A stretch of DNA of 64,000 nt from Kingdonia uniflora (Eukaryota; Streptophyta; Magnoliopsida; Ranunculales; Circaeasteraceae). Below, piece by piece: positions 60,505 to 64,000 of this stretch. The notes beneath the pieces were generated by a model. The model was not told the DNA's origin, did not search any database, and saw only the letters and a program-made list of their open reading frames with translations. The position numbers and the translations under genes are program-made. Location: contig JACGCM010002647.1 of NCBI GenBank assembly GCA_014058105.1, positions 930,001-994,000 of the forward strand, in the 5' to 3' direction. Position 1 is the stretch's first letter; every line of letters starts with the position of its first letter.

Positions 60505-63090
60505 GATTTTTCTAAGTTGACAAAGGTGGTATTATAAATGCTAGTCTTCCCTCTTATATCTTGTATGTTCCAGCTCCTTACCTTTTTGTTGTGGGTACTT
60601 TATTTTACTATACCTACTTATTCTTGCATAGTCTACTAGGCACTTGCTATATTTGCATTGAAGGGCTCGCATTCCATGGTTATTTCTTCTATAACTAGTT
60701 CCAGCCAGTTTATCACTACGACTCTCTTAATTACTTATGATTTCTTCAGCGACGTCATTCTCGTTTTGCTCCTTTAAAGTCTACAAAAAATTCACCAAAT
60801 GTGAATGTGATATTTATTAAGACAACAAGAACTCAGCCTCTCCGAAATGATTATGACTATTTCATCTAGTGGTTTAGAAGTCACAAATTTTGCTAAAGTT
60901 ATCCCATGGCCACCAAATAAGCCAGTTAAGTTATATGTTTGTTTATGTGTCGAAGAGATGGGTCCCACATTGCATCGTGTAGCGGCGTAATCTCTTAGAG
61001 GGGAGTTCACGCTCCCACACCGTGGGATTTAAGTTCAACTAGAGGTTTTCACAAATATATAAGACAAAAATAAGATAGTACACTGTGCTAACATACTTGC
61101 ATGGAGGCCATGAAATGGTATTCTCCACGACCTCTAGCGAGGATTTGAAAGGGGTAATGTATATATAAATGAGGTTACAATTCAAAATAAATGAAGCTCG
61201 AGTATGCTCGAAGGTTTCTGATCTTAGGGGAGGTTTTGGCTATCTTTCTCTAACCTCTTGATGATATTTCTCCTCTCCTATTTATAGGATATAAGAAAGG
61301 ATGAGTTATCATGGAGGTCATATTATATGTACACAATTTTGGGGTAGCCATCCTATAGATGAGGTCAGTTCTGACACTATAGCTGTCTGGTGGCTTGTTT
61401 TACTATATTGTCTGATAAGCTGGCTGTCAGGTTTGTCTACAATTGACCATGCACTGATATGGTCGAAGTCCTCTTGGAACTTGTGTCGGGTTCTGTATGC
61501 TGCACGACTGCATTCGACTTCGAATCTTACAGTAAGCTTCGAGTATTCGGTAAGCTTTGATGTGGCCTTCGAGTGTTCAGTTATTCTCGAAATGTTTTAG
61601 GTATATCATATGCCTTTGGCTATTTTGTGGGTTCCCTGGGCTTCGAGTCTTTGGTAGGCTTCGATGTATCCTTCTGGTATTTGATTAGTCTTGGAAAGCT
61701 GCGAGTAGGTTACTACATTCGCTCCCTCTCAGCTGGTGCCTCAGAAATTGTTGTCGATGGCATGTGCTGACAAAAAAATTGTTATGCGTGGGAAGTTGTA
61801 AGGTTGACTGGGGTTAATGTGCCAAGTTCCTAGGGTACTGATGGTGATTATGCATATTAAGGGAGTATTAATGCTTCTTTAAACATGGTATAAATAAGGT
61901 TTGTGGGGTAAGTTTTATTCATCTTCTTCCTCAATTTTTTTTGTTAGCAGAAAAAACCATAAAAACTCGTTACCAGTAAAGGATGGAGAATAAGGAAGCT
62001 CTGGAAGAAGCGAAGTATGCTGAGCTAAAATGTACTTCGGCTATAAGGACATAACGTCACCACTACCAGACTTGTAGACCCGCACTAGGAAGAGTTGACT
62101 GGGAGAGAATGGGAGGAGGCCATGTCGTTCACCATTTGGTGGACGATGTTCCAACAACACCTGCTGAGCATGGCGGAGCGGTCCTTTGGCTGAGGTAGCT
62201 AGCGCAACGGTTGGTGAAGGTTGAAGCAGGTCTGAAGAACTGCCCCTAGTTCTGGAAGAACTGCCCCGTGTGTAAGTAGGATGGGGATTATATATTGTGG
62301 GTGAGGATAGTAAATGTAATTATTGTTCTTTTTTGCTCTCTCCTTTTTTGCTGAATGAAATAGAAGCATATTATTGTTCTCGATGTGTTCATTTTTAGTT
62401 GAAAGTACTCGTAGGTAGATAACTTGACCGATGATAACATAGGCTCGGCTAATATTCGTATAGGGAAAACAAAACTTATGTTCGATGTGAAAATACTGGA
62501 AAGATCTCGAATATGAAATTATTTTGTTAACGATTATGGGGAGATATTGTGCCATGGTCAAGGGCTAAAAATGTTCGAGGATGTGGAGTTGGACAATCGG
62601 AACATGATGGTTCGAGCGATCAAAGAAGGTGTATAAACGAATAGGTCAAGGTTTGTTTTACTTTGACTATAAGGTCTTGACAGCCATAATTGCAGAAGTA
62701 TCAGATGGGACATCATGCATTGAGCAGTATGTTGTACAGAAAATATTCATGGCATGTCGGCCATAGGGATGGTGTGTATGCCACGTGGCTTCTAGGTAAA
62801 GTCCATGTGGCGGGATACGATATTTTGTCAGAGGTTTGTCGTCGATGGTTAAGGGTATTCAAAGATTGTTGGTAAAATATGCATTTGGACAAATTAGGTA
62901 TTAAAAGGGAGCCGAGGGTTCAAAAGGTAAATGGGAAGTTTCAGAACTTGTGAAGGTGTGGTTGTCATACGTTCTTATTTAGTAGGGGTGTTTATGTAAC
63001 AACACATGGTTAGCTAAAAATGTGGAGGGAAGTGGAAGAGGTAGTAGGGGCAGTGGTTATGATTGCAGTTTAGAGAAAATGAGGCAGTTT
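60505..63090. other. Unclassified repeat-like DNA with possible minus-strand LTR promoter
   Basis: No protein domain found. A minus-strand TATAAATA at 61279-61286 with a purine-rich downstream stretch suggests an LTR promoter, and 61500-61700 has recurring CTTCGAG/CTTCGA words without fixed spacing. On the plus strand a TATAAATA at 61889-61896 precedes an ATG at 61983 in good context, but the frame stops after 23 codons. None of these gives a classifiable element. Confidence 0.35.
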
Positions 63091-63099
63091 AGTATGCTG

Positions 63100-63107
63100 T
63101 ATTTAAG
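63100..63107 (+). promoter_or_regulatory. TATA-like box of the 3'-most gene-like unit
   Basis: TATTTAAG about 30 bases before an A/C-rich likely start (63130). Weak consensus, supported by the leader exon and intron that follow. Confidence 0.35.
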
Positions 63108-63590
63108 AGGTGTGAGGGAGAGAGTTACTGTAAACCTCAATCACTCACAAAAAAACAAAAAATAACTAACCATTATTGTTGAGGTGAGGAAGGAAGAACA
63201 CCATTGTTGCTGTGATGTTTGGACGCCATCGTTGCTATGATTCTTCATTGGTGTGGTAATCTCTACCAAACAGGTAGGTCTTTTAACTATTTGTGTAATG
63301 TCTTTGTTCTCTCTTCTCTCTTCTTGTACTAGTGTTAAAAGTAAGGATTGATGTTGTGTCATTAATGGTGTAACTGTGGTGGGATTGTGAGATTGGACTG
63401 AAAGATCCCACGAAGTTAAATTTCTGGGTGGTGGTAAGTATGGAAATAGAGTAGTCGACAGTCGATTGAGAGTACAATAGTCGGATTTCAATGTTTCTGA
63501 TGATTGATAGTGGGGTAGGTGATGGTAACATATAAACTTAAAGGTTTATCCTCAAATATCTTGAGCTAATTTCATCCCTCTTCTTCTATA

Positions 63591-64000
63591 GGGTATAATG
63601 TGCACCCGCAAAGCTTTGAGGATGAGGCTGATAGATGAGGACGATAGTGTTATAAATGAACAGAGCTCATCTGGTCGAAGGGAGGGGAGTAGTGATATCG
63701 AAGAGTTGCACATTGTAACTGACGTACCTCTTGCAGTGATTGAGCACGACGTTAGTTTTGTGAGACGGAGTTGATGGAAAGCTCGGGTAGTTGGGAAGAG
63801 TGATGAAGAGGAGGTTGAAGAGGCTGGGTCGACCATATGGGGAATATAGGGGATGATGGGGATGGTGAAGGGGTAGATGAGAGTGAGGGAAATAGTGAAG
63901 AGGCAGGGAATGAGGACGCATTTGTGGGAGAGGTCTCACCACGGGAGTATGCTAGGCTGAATCGTTCTGGTACCATTACGGTCAAAGTATTCATTTATGT
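63591..64000 (+). pseudogene. Start of an acidic ORF, broken, runs off the window
   Basis: A leader exon (about 63130-63275) ends at ACCAAACAG/GTAGGT and an acceptor TTCTTCTATAG ends at 63590, eight bases before an ATG at 63599. The first 58 codons are mixed charged, then a TGA; the frame continues 25 codons to another stop. A second frame (from about 63850) continues as a very acidic stretch (GDDGDGEG, ESEGNSEEAGNED) ending REYARLNRSGTITV. It resembles the acidic N-termini of plant transposon-type proteins like that at 1-3.3 kb, but no domain is complete enough to name. Function unknown. Confidence 0.4.

Noticed and set aside
63141..63994. Minus-strand Ser/Pro/His-rich frames at the right end
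   Set aside because: They are the complement of an acidic plus-strand frame with a better gene structure.

Overview
This is a plant nuclear window, most likely from a eudicot, AT-rich and built almost entirely of nested, decayed transposable elements. The evidence is Ty1/copia (Sirevirus-type) and Ty3/gypsy (chromovirus and Tat-type) polyproteins, hAT transposases, initiator-Met primer sites, plant TATA boxes and plant-type splice sites. I see no intact host gene, rRNA, tRNA or CRISPR. Nearly every reading frame carries stops or frameshifts.

Layout. (1) 1-3.76 kb: minus-strand, intron-containing pseudogene for a plant transposon-type protein with a long coiled coil. (2) 5.3-7.37 kb: plus-oriented gypsy LTR. 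(3) 7.86-13.16 kb plus 21.80-22.05 kb: old minus-strand gypsy element whose own 5' LTR is split by a chromodomain (Tekay/Del-like) gypsy element at 13158-21790, which has an exact TAAGC target duplication. (4) 22380-42757: a 20.4-kb nest. A Sirevirus (element 2) contains a second, gag-only Sirevirus (element 1, 23282-29510) inside its 5' LTR and a gypsy solo LTR (36409-39261) near its 3' end. Element 2 also carries a third ORF, a plant transposon-domain protein, between pol and the 3' LTR. (5) 45085-51973: RICESLEEPER-like hAT element with a second hAT (TTF/DUF4371 type) inside it. (6) 52.16-55.14 kb: Tat-type gypsy gag-protease fragment with its LTR, lying between two copies of a 1.65-kb duplicated segment. 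(7) 56888-60504: short internally deleted copia element with both LTRs. (8) 60.5-64 kb: unclassified, ending in a gene-like 5' end with TATA box, leader intron and acidic ORF.

Most notable: four Sirevirus LTRs and both Tekay-type LTRs, from two different superfamilies, contain the same array of up to twelve TTCGAA palindromes. Intervals measured base by base run 21, 30, 20, 30, 20... bp in LTR orientation, and the sequence just after the last motif is also conserved. A related motif set lies in the solo LTR, and a short version (19/30/20) precedes the third ORF. This looks like a promoter/regulatory module shared across copia and gypsy elements. Its binding factor and function cannot be told from sequence.
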